Assembly (NCBI RefSeq): GCF_009604375.1
Contig: NZ_WEGH01000003.1
Span: 310,001 to 374,000 of the forward strand
From: Actinomadura macrotermitis
GTDB lineage: Bacteria > Actinomycetota > Actinomycetes > Streptosporangiales > Streptosporangiaceae
Reading direction: 5' to 3'
Length of the DNA stretch: 64,000 bases
The position numbers and the translations under genes are program-made. The notes under the pieces are model-generated. The model was not told the DNA's origin, made no database searches, and saw only the letters and a list, made by a program, of their open reading frames with translations. Shown one piece after another: positions 33,907 through 43,524 of the stretch; within the stretch, counting starts at the first letter, position 1; each line of letters begins with the position of its first letter.

Positions 33907-36834
33907 GTGACGGAAAAGATCGTCGACCTCGGTCCCGAGGCCGGCCTGGTCTGGTCCAAGAAGTTCCCCGGCACGCTGGTCGAGCAGCGCGAACGCCATC
34001 CCCTCCTGCCGGGCCTGGAGGGGATCGGCCGGGACCTGTGGTCGCTGGGCCCGCAGGACCTGGTGCCCGCCCGGCTGGAGCGGGGCAGGCAGGGACGCGG
34101 CGACTTCCTCAAGATCTACCTCGCCGGCCGGTACGCCCTCCTGCTCTTCCCCACCCGGGACCAGCGCGGCTACTGGGTCGGCGGCGTCCACCCGATGCGC
34201 TTCGACGACCACGACCAGATCGTCCGGGGCGGCCTGTCGCTGCGCGCCGGACGCTGGCGGGTCTTCGACCACCCCCGCGAGCTGCGCCACCTGTCCGGCT
34301 GGCCGCAGGTCCAGGCCGCCTGGTCCGCCGCGGGCGCCGGGCCGCCCGGCGGCGGGCCGCCGCTCCCGGACTCCCACACCGCCTACCTCGACCGGCTGGC
34401 GACCCTGGTGGACGAGGGGCGGCGCATCGAGGCGTCGGCCGGCGACGCCCGCCGCCTCGTCCGGTACCGCCGGGTCACCCCGGTGGCCGCGACCCGGCGG
34501 TCCGCCCGGTCGGTGCACTCCTTCCAGCTCATCGACGCCGCCCGGCCGGCGACCGGCACCCGCGTCCACATCGACGGCGCGCCCGACCTGCGCGGCCGGA
34601 TCGAGCGGATCGACGAGGGCGTGGCGACGATCCGGTTCGAACGGCCGGTGGACTTCGGCCGGATACCCGAGATCGGCGCGTTCGCCGAGTCGCCCAACCT
34701 GGTCGCCTACGACAAGAAGAGCGAGGCCATCGACATCCTGCGCCGGCAGCGCTCGCCCAATCCGCTGTTGCTGACGGCGCTGGCCGACCGCGCGTTCCAG
34801 CCGTTCGCCCCCGCCACCGGGGTGCGTCCCCGCGAGCCCCTGGACGACAGTCAGCTGAGCGCGTTCCGCAAGGCGCTGGCCGTTCCCGACCTGGCGCTGA
34901 TCCAGGGGCCGCCGGGCACCGGCAAGACCCACACCATCCGGCAGGTCGTCCTGGCGTGCGCCGAGCAGGGCCGCAAGGTGCTGATCTCCTCGTACACCAA
35001 CCGGGCCGTCGACAACGTGCTCAAGGACCTTCCGACGAACATGCTGGTCCTGCGCGTGGGGAGGGAGGACGGCATCACCCCCGGCTGCGAGCACCTGACG
35101 CTCGAAGCACGGGCGGCCGAGCTGCAGCGCCTGATCGCCGACCGCACCGAACCCGTCCTCGACCGCTACCGCGCCGCCGCCCGGGACGGCGCGGCCGACG
35201 CCCTGTTCCGGCAGCTGGCCGAGGATCTGCGCCGGCTCGATGAGGCCGTGGCGACCGCCCGGCGCAGCGCCGCCGCGGCGGCCGACCGCGAGGCCGCCGT
35301 GACCGCGCCCCTGGTGCAGCGGATGAGGTCCCTGGACGAGGCGCGGCGGCACCACGAGGAACTGCTCGCCGAGCGCACCTGGTCCCTTCAGCGGCTGGAA
35401 CGCGCGCTGGACAGGGCCCGGCGCACCGCCGGGTTCCCGCTGATCGGCGCGCTCTTCCGCCGCCGGGCCACGCGCCTCGAAGCCGAGCGGTCGGCGGTGG
35501 GCGCCGAGGCCGGGGGCGTCCGCCACACGCTCGACGCGATCGCCGGAGACCAGGCGCAGGCGGCCGCCGAGCTCGGCCGGGTCCGCACCGCCCACCCCGC
35601 CCTGATCGCCGCCCGCCGGGCCCATGAACGCGACGTGGCCGAGCAGCGGTCCCGCGCCGAGCGGGCCGCACTCGTCGCCGCGCCCCTGCGGGAACTGATC
35701 GAGGGCGAACTGCCCGAGATCACCGCCGACCCCGCCGGGCTGGCCGCCTTCCAGGCCGCCGCGGGCGCCGCGCTCGCCCTGATGCGCCGGAGGCTGGAGC
35801 TGCTGACCTCCTGGCGCGGCAACCTCGAACGGCGCACCGAGCAGCTCTACGGCGAGCTCCTCAGGTACGCCGACGTGGTCGGGGCGACGTGCATCGGCAG
35901 CGCGACGAGCGGGCATCTCGACGACCTCGGCTTCGACCTGGCGATCGTCGACGAGGCGGGCCAGATCAGCACCGCGGACGTGCTCGTCCCGCTGGTCCGG
36001 GCGCGCCGGGCCGTCCTCGTCGGCGACCACGTCCAGCTCCCGCCGCTGCCCGACGACCGGCTCGTCGCCTGGACGCGGACCGAGCATCCCGGCGACCCCG
36101 GGATGACGCGGCTGGTCACCGACAGCGCCTTCGAGCTGCTGTTCCCCTCGGTGCCCCAGGAGAACAAGGAGGTGCTGCGCTACCAGCGCCGGATGCCCGA
36201 GCCCCTGGCCCGCTTCATCTCCGGCCACTTCTACGGGGGGTTCCTCGAAAGCGACGTGAAACGGGTCCACCGTGACGACCTGTTCGCCGCTCCCATCGCG
36301 TTCGTCGACACCGCGGAACTCCCCCAGCGGCAACGGCGCGACCGCAAACCCCGCCAGGACGAGCCCTGGCCCAAGGACAGCCGCCTCAACGAGTGCGAGG
36401 CCGAGCTGCTGGCCCTCCTGGCGGCCCACTACCACGCGCGGTCCGACGACTGGGCGGTGATCCTGCCGTACGCGGCCCAGATCGGGCTGGTCACCTCCCT
36501 GCTCGCCCGGCGCATCGGCGACGAGGAGGCGGTGGCCCGCCGGGTGGCGACCGTCGACTCCTTCCAGGGCGGCCAGCACGACACCATCCTGTTCGGGTTC
36601 ACCCTCAGCAACCCCGACGGGAGGGTCGGTTTCCTGCGGGAGGTGCGCCGCTCGAACGTCGCCTTCTCGCGGGCCAGGCAGCGGCTGGTCCTCGTCGGGG
36701 ACCTCTCCACGCTCCTCAACGCCGCCGATCCCGGCTTCCGCCACCTTGCGCAGGCACTGCACGACCATGTGCGGGCCTCGGGGGACCTGCGGGGATACCG
36801 CGAGGTCATGCGACACCTCAAGGAGGGCGCATGA
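33907..36834 (+). CDS. Upf1/DNA2-type SF1 helicase with internal coiled coil
   Basis: 975 residues. N-terminal 300 residues have no recognised fold except a beta-rich OB-like part (HIDGAPDLRGRIERIDEG, about 221-238). Helicase motifs follow: Q-motif region and Walker A GPPGTGKT (334-341), SSYTNRAVDNVL (Ia), a long Ala/Arg/Glu-rich coiled coil (about 390-620), Walker B DLAIVDEAGQ (about 677-686), VGDHVQLPPL (III), RYQRRMP (IV), VDSFQGGQHDTILF (V) and NVAFSRARQRLVLVGD (VI). This is the COG1112-like family of 5'-3' RNA/DNA helicases. GTG start with GGAGGAG. It overlaps the next gene by ATGA. In defence islands this family partners with nucleases and kinases. Confidence 0.88.
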   Translation: MTEKIVDLGPEAGLVWSKKFPGTLVEQRERHPLLPGLEGIGRDLWSLGPQDLVPARLERGRQGRGDFLKIYLAGRYALLLFPTRDQRGYWVGGVHPMRFDDHDQIVRGGLSLRAGRWRVFDHPRELRHLSGWPQVQAAWSAAGAGPPGGGPPLPDSHTAYLDRLATLVDEGRRIEASAGDARRLVRYRRVTPVAATRRSARSVHSFQLIDAARPATGTRVHIDGAPDLRGRIERIDEGVATIRFERPVDFGRIPEIGAFAESPNLVAYDKKSEAIDILRRQRSPNPLLLTALADRAFQPFAPATGVRPREPLDDSQLSAFRKALAVPDLALIQGPPGTGKTHTIRQVVLACAEQGRKVLISSYTNRAVDNVLKDLPTNMLVLRVGREDGITPGCEHLTLEARAAELQRLIADRTEPVLDRYRAAARDGAADALFRQLAEDLRRLDEAVATARRSAAAAADREAAVTAPLVQRMRSLDEARRHHEELLAERTWSLQRLERALDRARRTAGFPLIGALFRRRATRLEAERSAVGAEAGGVRHTLDAIAGDQAQAAAELGRVRTAHPALIAARRAHERDVAEQRSRAERAALVAAPLRELIEGELPEITADPAGLAAFQAAAGAALALMRRRLELLTSWRGNLERRTEQLYGELLRYADVVGATCIGSATSGHLDDLGFDLAIVDEAGQISTADVLVPLVRARRAVLVGDHVQLPPLPDDRLVAWTRTEHPGDPGMTRLVTDSAFELLFPSVPQENKEVLRYQRRMPEPLARFISGHFYGGFLESDVKRVHRDDLFAAPIAFVDTAELPQRQRRDRKPRQDEPWPKDSRLNECEAELLALLAAHYHARSDDWAVILPYAAQIGLVTSLLARRIGDEEAVARRVATVDSFQGGQHDTILFGFTLSNPDGRVGFLREVRRSNVAFSRARQRLVLVGDLSTLLNAADPGFRHLAQALHDHVRASGDLRGYREVMRHLKEGA

Positions 36835-38000
36835 GCGGGACCTCCACCGCCCTGTACACGCAGGCCCGCGCCCTGGAACACGCCGCCGGGCTTCCCGGGG
36901 TCAGGCCGCTGCGCGTGCACGCCCTCGCCTTTCCCCTGCACGCGGTCGAACTGTCCGCCACGATCGAGGAAAGCGGGCCGTTCGACCTGCTCGACCGGTA
37001 TGTCGGCCTGACCATCGCCGAGGCCGGCTTCACCCGCCGTCAGGACATCGCCGAGTTCCTGGGCATCTCCGAGCACATGGTCGACCGGGTGCTGCGCTTC
37101 CTGGGCGGCATCGGCCACCTGACGGGCTCCGCCGACGCCCTCTCCCTGACCGAACGCGGCTTTCGGTCGGTCCGCGACGACCGCCGCTACACCGTGAAGC
37201 AGGACAGGCTGCGCCTGTACTTCGACGGAGTGCGGTGCGGGCCCCTGCGCACCGGGCACTACGCCCGCGGCGTCCGGATCCTCGACCGCGACGCCGCCCT
37301 CGCCCAGCGGACCTTCCGCCTCATGCCGGAGGAGCGCGGCTTCCGCCCGGACGCCGTCGCGGAACTCGCCCGGCGCCCCGACCGCGGCGAATACGACCTG
37401 CCGGACGAACTGCTGGACCTGAAGGTCCTGGAGGTGGGCCGGGCCTTCCTTCCCTGCTACGCCGTCAGGGCGTACGACGGCGGCCGGCTCACGACACTCG
37501 TCTACTCCGGCGTCGCCGAGCTACGGGACCACCACCTGGAGGAGATCTGCAACGCCTGGCCGGCGGTCACGCACGTGCTGGAGGGCACCGACACCGAGCA
37601 CCCGCGCGAGCACTTCGGGGAGTGGATGCGCGAACGGGGCATCGACCCCCGCTCGCTCGTCTGGCTCGACCACTACAGCGCCCGGCTCGTCCTCCCGCCT
37701 TCCGCGTACAGCGGCCGTGAACGCGGGAAGGGCTCCTTCTCGCCGACGATGCTCGGCTCGTACGTGGCTCCGCGCGGCCACGTCCTCCAGCTGTGGTGCT
37801 CGGACGCCGCCACCCGGACCAGGACCGTCCTGGAACGCGCCCTGGTCTACGCCACGGCGACCGGCCGCACCGTGCCGGAGGTCACCGCCTTCCTCGGCCG
37901 CGTCTGCCGCCAGCTCGAACCGGACCGCGACGTCACCCTCGACGACCTGCGCAGACACGCCCGCAACGCGGGCTACGGCACCCTCGACCTCGCGGAATGA
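36831..38000 (+). CDS. Winged-helix protein of the HNH/helicase operon
   Basis: 389 residues, no family I can name. Residues about 62-115 form a winged helix (FTRRQDIAEFLGISEHMVDRVL, then a wing and LTERG). The rest is mixed alpha/beta with no nuclease or kinase motif that I can see. It is coupled to the helicase by a 4-bp overlap and ends the operon. Possible roles: DNA/RNA-binding subunit, specificity factor or autoregulator of the putative defence system. Confidence 0.7.
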   Translation: MSGTSTALYTQARALEHAAGLPGVRPLRVHALAFPLHAVELSATIEESGPFDLLDRYVGLTIAEAGFTRRQDIAEFLGISEHMVDRVLRFLGGIGHLTGSADALSLTERGFRSVRDDRRYTVKQDRLRLYFDGVRCGPLRTGHYARGVRILDRDAALAQRTFRLMPEERGFRPDAVAELARRPDRGEYDLPDELLDLKVLEVGRAFLPCYAVRAYDGGRLTTLVYSGVAELRDHHLEEICNAWPAVTHVLEGTDTEHPREHFGEWMRERGIDPRSLVWLDHYSARLVLPPSAYSGRERGKGSFSPTMLGSYVAPRGHVLQLWCSDAATRTRTVLERALVYATATGRTVPEVTAFLGRVCRQLEPDRDVTLDDLRRHARNAGYGTLDLAE

Positions 38001-38030
38001 CCCGGCCCCCTCCAGCATGACGCCGGGAGA

Positions 38031-40199
38031 TCAGCAGACGGTGCCGGTGAGGGGGAGGTCGCGGGAGGAGAACCCGACCATGGCCTTGGCGCAGCCGGGG
38101 GCGGTCTTCCAGGTGCTGGTGGCGGTGTCCCAGTAGGCGCGGGCGCGGGCGCCCAGGGGGAAGGTGACGGTGGTGGACCGGCCGGGGTCGAGGGCGAGTT
38201 TGGTGAAGCCCTTGAGCTGGCGGGGCGGCTGGGCGGCGCCCTTGGCGGCGGTCAGGCCGAGGTAGAGCTGGGGGACGGCGTAGCCGCGGCGGGTGCCGGT
38301 GTTGGTGACGGTCACGGTGACGCCGGTGCGGCCGGTCTTGAGGCCGGTCAGCTTGAAGGTGGTGTAGGACAGGCCGTGCCCGAAGGGGAACGCCGGGGTG
38401 ATCTTGCCGGTGTCGTAGTGGCGGTAGCCGACGTTGACGCCCTCGCGGTAGGTGACGGTGTTGTTCACCCCGGGATGCAGCGCACTGGAGCCGGCGGCGG
38501 GGGCGTCCTTCTCGGCGGCGGGGAAGGTGACGGGCAGGCGGCCGCCGGGGTCGGTGTCGCCGTAAAGGACGCGGGCGATCGCGGCGCCGCCATGCTGGCC
38601 GGCGTACCAGGCCTGCACGATTCCCTTGGTCTTGGCGGCCCAGGGGGTCAGGACGGGGCCGCCGGTCTGCAGCACCACCACGGTGCTGGGGTTGGCGGCG
38701 GTGACGGCGTTGATGAGGGCGTCCTGGTCGCCCAGCGCGGTGTCCTTGGCCGCGCCGCACTTGAGCGTCAGGCAGGACACGTCGGCGTCCTCGGCGCGGG
38801 CGTCGGCGGCGACCACCACGACGACCTGGGCGTTGCGGGCGGCATTGGCGGCGGCATTGAGATCGTTGCCGTCGTTGTAGGTGACGTTGCCGGCGCCGGC
38901 GCGGGCGGTGATGCCCTGCAGCGGCGTGGTGACCGCGGTCGGCTTGACGTACATCGAGCCGATGCCGGTGCGGAACTGGGACGCGGCCTTGCCGATGACC
39001 GCGACCTTGGTGCCGGTGGTCAGCGGCAGCACGCCGCCGCTGTTCTTCAGCAGGGTGATGCCCTGCTCGGCCAGGTCCTGGGCGGTCTTGCCGTGCCCGG
39101 CGTAGTCGGGCCTGCCGTCGGCGGCGCGCTTGGGCTTGTCGAACATGCCGTAGGCGAACATGACGCGCAGCCGGGCGTGCAGCCGCTGGTCGACGTCGCC
39201 CCAGGTGATCTTCTTGGAGTTCAGCACCGAGCGCAGCAGCGGCGGGGTGTAGTGGGCGCCGACCGGCATCTCCAGGTCCAGGCCGTTGGTCACCGAGGCG
39301 TCGGTGTTCTTGGCGGCCATCGCCCAGTCGCTGACCACCGCGCCCTTGAACCCCCACTGCTTGCGCAGGATGCCGCCCAGGACGGTCCGGTCCGAGCAGC
39401 TGGGCCGGCCGTTGACCAGGTTGTAGCCGCACATCACGGTCGCGGCGTCGCCCTGGCGGACCGCGGCCTCAAAAGGCGCCAGGTAGACCTCGCGCAGCGC
39501 CCGCTGGTCGATGACGGCGTTGACGCGGTAGCGGTTGGCCTCCTGGTTGTTGGCCGGGAAGTGCTTCACCTCGGCCATCAGCCCGGCCTTCTGCACCGTC
39601 TTGACCCACTCCACGCCCATCCGCGATGACAGCAGCGGGTCCTCGCCGTAGGCCTCGAACGTCCGCCCGCCCTTGGGCGTGCGCATGATGTCCACCGCCG
39701 GGCCCAGCACCACGTCGTTGCCCCGGTGCGCGGCCTCGTCGGCCACCACCGCGGCCGCCCGGCGGGCGGCGCCGGTGTCGAACGTCGCCGCCAGCGACAC
39801 CCCCGCCGCCAGCGCGGTGTTCGGGCCCTGCTTCACGCCCATGGACCCGGCGTCCACCATGAACAGCTCCGGAATCCCCAGCCGCGCGACACCGTGGACC
39901 GTTCCAGCGCGGAACCGGGCGTCGTCGGCGGCCTTCAACGGGCCGAGCAGGTCGTCACCGGCCATCAGGCCGAGCTTCTCGTCCTGGGTGAGTGCCTTGA
40001 CCACCAACTGCGCACGGGCATCGGCCGACAGGCGGATGTCGCACCACGGACGGGCGACGCGCACCGCGCAGGGCGAGGAGAGCGCGCTCCCGGTCAGGCC
40101 GGCCGGGCGCGGGGCGTCACTGAACGAGCGCGCGACGGGGATCGCGGCGGCCGCCACGATGATCACGCCAACGGTCGTCCGAAAGATCCTTTTAGGCAC
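38031..40199 (-). CDS. Secreted glycoside hydrolase family 3 (beta-glucosidase type)
   Basis: 722 residues with an N-terminal signal or anchor helix (TTVGVIIVAAAAIPVA). GH3 TIM-barrel domain with KHFPANNQEANR and the nucleophile Asp291 in VVSDWAM, then the (alpha/beta)6 domain and a C-terminal fibronectin III-like domain. Likely beta-glucosidase or beta-xylosidase on plant or fungal glycans. GTG start without ribosome-binding site; see the -10 element. Convergent with the helicase operon at a 30-bp gap. Confidence 0.88.
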   Translation of the reverse strand: MPKRIFRTTVGVIIVAAAAIPVARSFSDAPRPAGLTGSALSSPCAVRVARPWCDIRLSADARAQLVVKALTQDEKLGLMAGDDLLGPLKAADDARFRAGTVHGVARLGIPELFMVDAGSMGVKQGPNTALAAGVSLAATFDTGAARRAAAVVADEAAHRGNDVVLGPAVDIMRTPKGGRTFEAYGEDPLLSSRMGVEWVKTVQKAGLMAEVKHFPANNQEANRYRVNAVIDQRALREVYLAPFEAAVRQGDAATVMCGYNLVNGRPSCSDRTVLGGILRKQWGFKGAVVSDWAMAAKNTDASVTNGLDLEMPVGAHYTPPLLRSVLNSKKITWGDVDQRLHARLRVMFAYGMFDKPKRAADGRPDYAGHGKTAQDLAEQGITLLKNSGGVLPLTTGTKVAVIGKAASQFRTGIGSMYVKPTAVTTPLQGITARAGAGNVTYNDGNDLNAAANAARNAQVVVVVAADARAEDADVSCLTLKCGAAKDTALGDQDALINAVTAANPSTVVVLQTGGPVLTPWAAKTKGIVQAWYAGQHGGAAIARVLYGDTDPGGRLPVTFPAAEKDAPAAGSSALHPGVNNTVTYREGVNVGYRHYDTGKITPAFPFGHGLSYTTFKLTGLKTGRTGVTVTVTNTGTRRGYAVPQLYLGLTAAKGAAQPPRQLKGFTKLALDPGRSTTVTFPLGARARAYWDTATSTWKTAPGCAKAMVGFSSRDLPLTGTVC

Positions 40200-40207
40200 A
40201 GGCCGGA

Positions 40208-40213
40208 ATCATA
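40208..40213 (-). promoter_or_regulatory. -10 element of the GH3 gene, probable leaderless start
   Basis: TATGAT on the minus strand ends 8 bases before the GTG start of the GH3 gene, with no Shine-Dalgarno sequence between. That points to a leaderless transcript. Confidence 0.45.
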
Positions 40214-40466
40214 GTGAGGAATCCAGCATTATGCGCGGAGAGTGATAAAAAGCCGCGCCGTTCGAACCGGCGCGACCAAGGATCACTCATGAAGTGCACT
40301 GTTACGCCAGAGTCCGGCGCGATGATTTGCAAGATCGTTACTTACGGTCACCGATCCCCCGGCCGACGGTCCGGCACCGGTCCCGCTTCGCGTTCGCCCG
40401 GCATTCCGCGAGGCCGAGCCCTCCGGAGCCAGGAATGGATCTTTCCCGGCCCCGCGATCTAGAAAC

Positions 40467-42899
40467 ATGAGGCTATTTCATGTAATTTCCGTGGTCCTGG
40501 CCACTCCCCTAGGGGGCACCTTGTCCGCGGGCCGTCTTCCGGTGCTGGTCACCGGCACCCTCGCCGTTCTGATCGTCGCCGGAGCCCTGGCGGACCCCGT
40601 GGGGTTCTTCGCGCTCTACGGGAACCCCGGCCGGTTCCTGCCCGCGACCCGCTGGCAGGCGGCGCCGCTCGCGGTCTACGTCCCGCTGCTGCTGGCGGGA
40701 ACGGCCTGGACGGCGCGCACCTTCGGCGGCCTGCCGCGCCGGCAGCGGTTCGCCACCGTGTGGGGCGGGATCGTACTGTCGGCGCTGGTCGCCAAGACGG
40801 CCATGGCCCTGGTGGCGACGGTCCCGTCGCTCCACCTCGCCGACGTGGTCTGGGCGACCTCCTACACCGTCCCCAAGGCCGCGCTCTTCGCGCTCCTTCC
40901 GGCCGCCGCGTCCCTGCTCGGCCGCGCCCCGGCGCCCGAACCGGCCCCCTCGGCACAGGCGGCGTGGCCGGTGGCGGGCGTCGTCACGGTCGCGGTGGCC
41001 GCGACCGGGCCGTGGGTGGCGTCGCACTGGTCGCAGGACCTGCCGCAGGGCGTCCCCTCGGTCGCGCCGCAGGCGGGCCCTCTCGGCCTGGCCGCCGGAC
41101 TGGCGGTCCTGTTCCTGGCGCTGGCGCGGACCCAGGCAACCTTCGGGCGGCGGGCGCGGAACGCTTCACAGGCCTTCGCCGGCGCGTGGCTGGCCACGCT
41201 GTGGGCGGGCGCCGCGCTCGGGCTCGTCCAGACCGCCGTGCTCTGTGCGATGGACGGGTTCGGCGGCCCGCTCCAGACACCGGCCGCCCTGTACGTGCGG
41301 GTCTGCGAGGGGGTCGCGCTCGGCGTGATGTTCGGGTGGATAGCCGGCCTGGTGGCGACCCGCCGGACCGCTTCGCTGCGCTCGCACACCCGGATGCGCC
41401 GGACCGCCGCCGGGGTGGCGGCGGTCGTCACGGTGGGCGCGGTGGTGACGGCAGGCGGCGCCTCGGGAGCCGCCGCCGTTCCCTCCGGCCAGGCCGGCGG
41501 CGGCCTGTCCCCGCTGCGCGCGGTGCGCGGCGACCGGCCGCGGATCGTCGACGCCGCGGGCCGGCAGGTGCTGCTGCGCGGCGTCAACGTCAACCAGCTC
41601 GTCGACTTCTACACCGAGGACCCCAAGGTCCCCTCGACCCGGCCGCTCACGGAGGACGACTTCCGGCAGATGGCCGGACTCGGCTTCAACGTCGTGCGCC
41701 TCGGGATGTCCTGGTCGAAGGTCGAGCCGTCGCCCGGCCGCTACGACCCGTCCTATCTGGCCCGGGTCGACCAGGCGGTGGCCTGGGCCGCCAAGTACGA
41801 CATGTACACCGTGCTCGACATGCACCAGGACGGCTGGAACAACCAGCCGACCCCGGCCGGCACGTCCTGCCCGCCCGGAACCTCCAAGATGTCCGGCTAT
41901 GACGGCGCGCCGGCCTGGGCGACCCACGCCGACGGCGCGCCCCGCTGCCAGTTCACCGGCCGCGACATCTCCCCGGCGAGCGACCGGGCGTTCACGAACT
42001 TCTACTACGACCGCGACGGCGTGCAGACCCACCTGGTGAAGGCGTGGGCGATGCTCGCCGCCCGCTACGGCGGCGACCCGTCGATCGCGGGGTTCGACCC
42101 GCTCAACGAGCCGGGCTTCGGCGAGCAGGCCCCGATCACCTCCACCCTGCTGCTCGGCCGCTTCTACGACCGCGTGCTGAGGGCGGTCCGCGCCGCCGAG
42201 TCCCGCCCGCACCTGTTCTTCTTCGAGCCGAGCATCTTCTGGTCGGGCACCGGCTTCGACGCGATCCCGCGCGGCGCGTTCCGCGGCGACCCGGACCTGG
42301 TGTTCGCCCCGCACCTGTACGCCGAGTCGATCACCATGGACGCCTCGCTCGGCCTGCCGCCGGCCACCACGATCGAGCACGGCTTCACCCAGGCGCTCCG
42401 CGCCGCCGGGGACATCCCCGTCTGGAACGGCGAATGGGGCTACTGGGGCGAGAAGCCGACCGTCCAGGCCAGGACCCGCCGCTACACCGCGCAGGAGGAC
42501 GAGCACCGGATCGGCGGCGCGTTCTGGGTGTGGAAGCAGGCGTGCGGCGACCCGCAGAACGGCCACGGGCCGATCGGCGGCGGCTTCAACAGCGTCGAGT
42601 GCGCCACCGGCAAGGACCTGCCCCGCGACCCGGTCGCCGCCGAGGAGCTCTCCCGCGCCTACCCGCGCGCCGTCCCCGGCTCCCTGACCTCGCTGTCCAC
42701 CCCGTCCGCGCGCCGCCTGCTCCTGGCCGGAACGGCGGGCAAGGGCGACTGCACCGTGGACGTCTGGGTCCCCGGCGACACACGGCCCACCCTGACCGGC
42801 GGGGGCGTCACCGCGCTCACCGCCCGCAAGACCCCGGGCGGATGGCGGGTCAGCGGCTGCGCCGCCGGCCGCTACCGCCTCACCATCGAGGCTCGCTGA
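40467..42899 (+). CDS. Polytopic membrane protein fused to a GH5 endoglycoceramidase-like domain
   Basis: 810 residues. Residues 1-310 contain about eight hydrophobic segments; a further hydrophobic helix and a GGASGAAAVPSG linker (about 320-345) lead into a GH5 domain. Signs of the latter: RGVNVNQLVDFY, LDMHQDGWNN, acid/base Glu548 in PLNEPGF and nucleophile Glu656 in WNGEWGYWG. A small beta domain ends the protein. GH5 endoglycoceramidases cleave glycolipids. The membrane part may hold the enzyme at the outer face of the membrane. The fusion looks genuine, since no stop or restart with a ribosome-binding site separates the parts. Confidence 0.8.
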   Translation: MRLFHVISVVLATPLGGTLSAGRLPVLVTGTLAVLIVAGALADPVGFFALYGNPGRFLPATRWQAAPLAVYVPLLLAGTAWTARTFGGLPRRQRFATVWGGIVLSALVAKTAMALVATVPSLHLADVVWATSYTVPKAALFALLPAAASLLGRAPAPEPAPSAQAAWPVAGVVTVAVAATGPWVASHWSQDLPQGVPSVAPQAGPLGLAAGLAVLFLALARTQATFGRRARNASQAFAGAWLATLWAGAALGLVQTAVLCAMDGFGGPLQTPAALYVRVCEGVALGVMFGWIAGLVATRRTASLRSHTRMRRTAAGVAAVVTVGAVVTAGGASGAAAVPSGQAGGGLSPLRAVRGDRPRIVDAAGRQVLLRGVNVNQLVDFYTEDPKVPSTRPLTEDDFRQMAGLGFNVVRLGMSWSKVEPSPGRYDPSYLARVDQAVAWAAKYDMYTVLDMHQDGWNNQPTPAGTSCPPGTSKMSGYDGAPAWATHADGAPRCQFTGRDISPASDRAFTNFYYDRDGVQTHLVKAWAMLAARYGGDPSIAGFDPLNEPGFGEQAPITSTLLLGRFYDRVLRAVRAAESRPHLFFFEPSIFWSGTGFDAIPRGAFRGDPDLVFAPHLYAESITMDASLGLPPATTIEHGFTQALRAAGDIPVWNGEWGYWGEKPTVQARTRRYTAQEDEHRIGGAFWVWKQACGDPQNGHGPIGGGFNSVECATGKDLPRDPVAAEELSRAYPRAVPGSLTSLSTPSARRLLLAGTAGKGDCTVDVWVPGDTRPTLTGGGVTALTARKTPGGWRVSGCAAGRYRLTIEAR

Positions 42900-42906
42900 G
42901 CACGGA

Positions 42907-43503
42907 TCAGCGGGCGATCGAGATGGCGAAGGGCGTGAATCCGTTGGCGCGGATCACATAGGGGACGAACAGGATCGCGGCCTCGGTGGCGCGGGCGGTC
43001 TGGATCCCGCCGAGATCAGTGATCCACTCCTCGCGCCAGCCGAGGTCGGCCAGGAGTGCGCGGACGGCCTGCTTGGCCTGCGGGTCGTCGCCGGACAGGA
43101 AGACGTCCGGCGCCTGGGCGAGCATGCCTGGCGCGGTCATCACGGGGAAGAGCATCGTGTTGAGCGTCTTGACGACCCGGGTGTCGGGGAGCGCCTCTTG
43201 GAGCCGCTCGGCGAGGCTTGAGCCGGGGTAGACCAGGTCGGCGGGCAGCCCGTCGGGTCCGTCGAGAGTGGCGTTGGAGACGTCGATGAGAATGGTGTTG
43301 CGCAGCTCCTCACGCAGCGCGGCGAGCCGCTCCAGCGAGCCTGCTCCCGGGGTGGCGTTGATGACGATCCGGGCGGTGCGGGCGGCATCGGCGGCGGCAC
43401 CCGGCGCGCGGTCGGCGACGGTCACCTCATGCCCCGCCCGGGTGAGGGCCGCGGCCAGATTGCCGCCGACGCGGCCGTTTCCCAGAACTGCGATCGCGCT
43501 CAT
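42907..43503 (-). CDS. F420H2:NADP+ oxidoreductase-like protein
   Basis: 198 residues. N-terminal Rossmann motif VLGNGRVGGNLAAALTRAGHEV, followed by KTLNTMLFPVM as in F420-dependent NADP reductases and their NADP-binding relatives. It could balance F420 and NADP pools or act on another substrate. The gene lies 21 bp downstream of the inositol-phosphatase-like gene on the same strand, so the two are probably co-transcribed. Confidence 0.75.
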   Translation of the reverse strand: MSAIAVLGNGRVGGNLAAALTRAGHEVTVADRAPGAAADAARTARIVINATPGAGSLERLAALREELRNTILIDVSNATLDGPDGLPADLVYPGSSLAERLQEALPDTRVVKTLNTMLFPVMTAPGMLAQAPDVFLSGDDPQAKQAVRALLADLGWREEWITDLGGIQTARATEAAILFVPYVIRANGFTPFAISIAR

Positions 43504-43524
43504 GATGATGTGGTCCTTTCGTGG

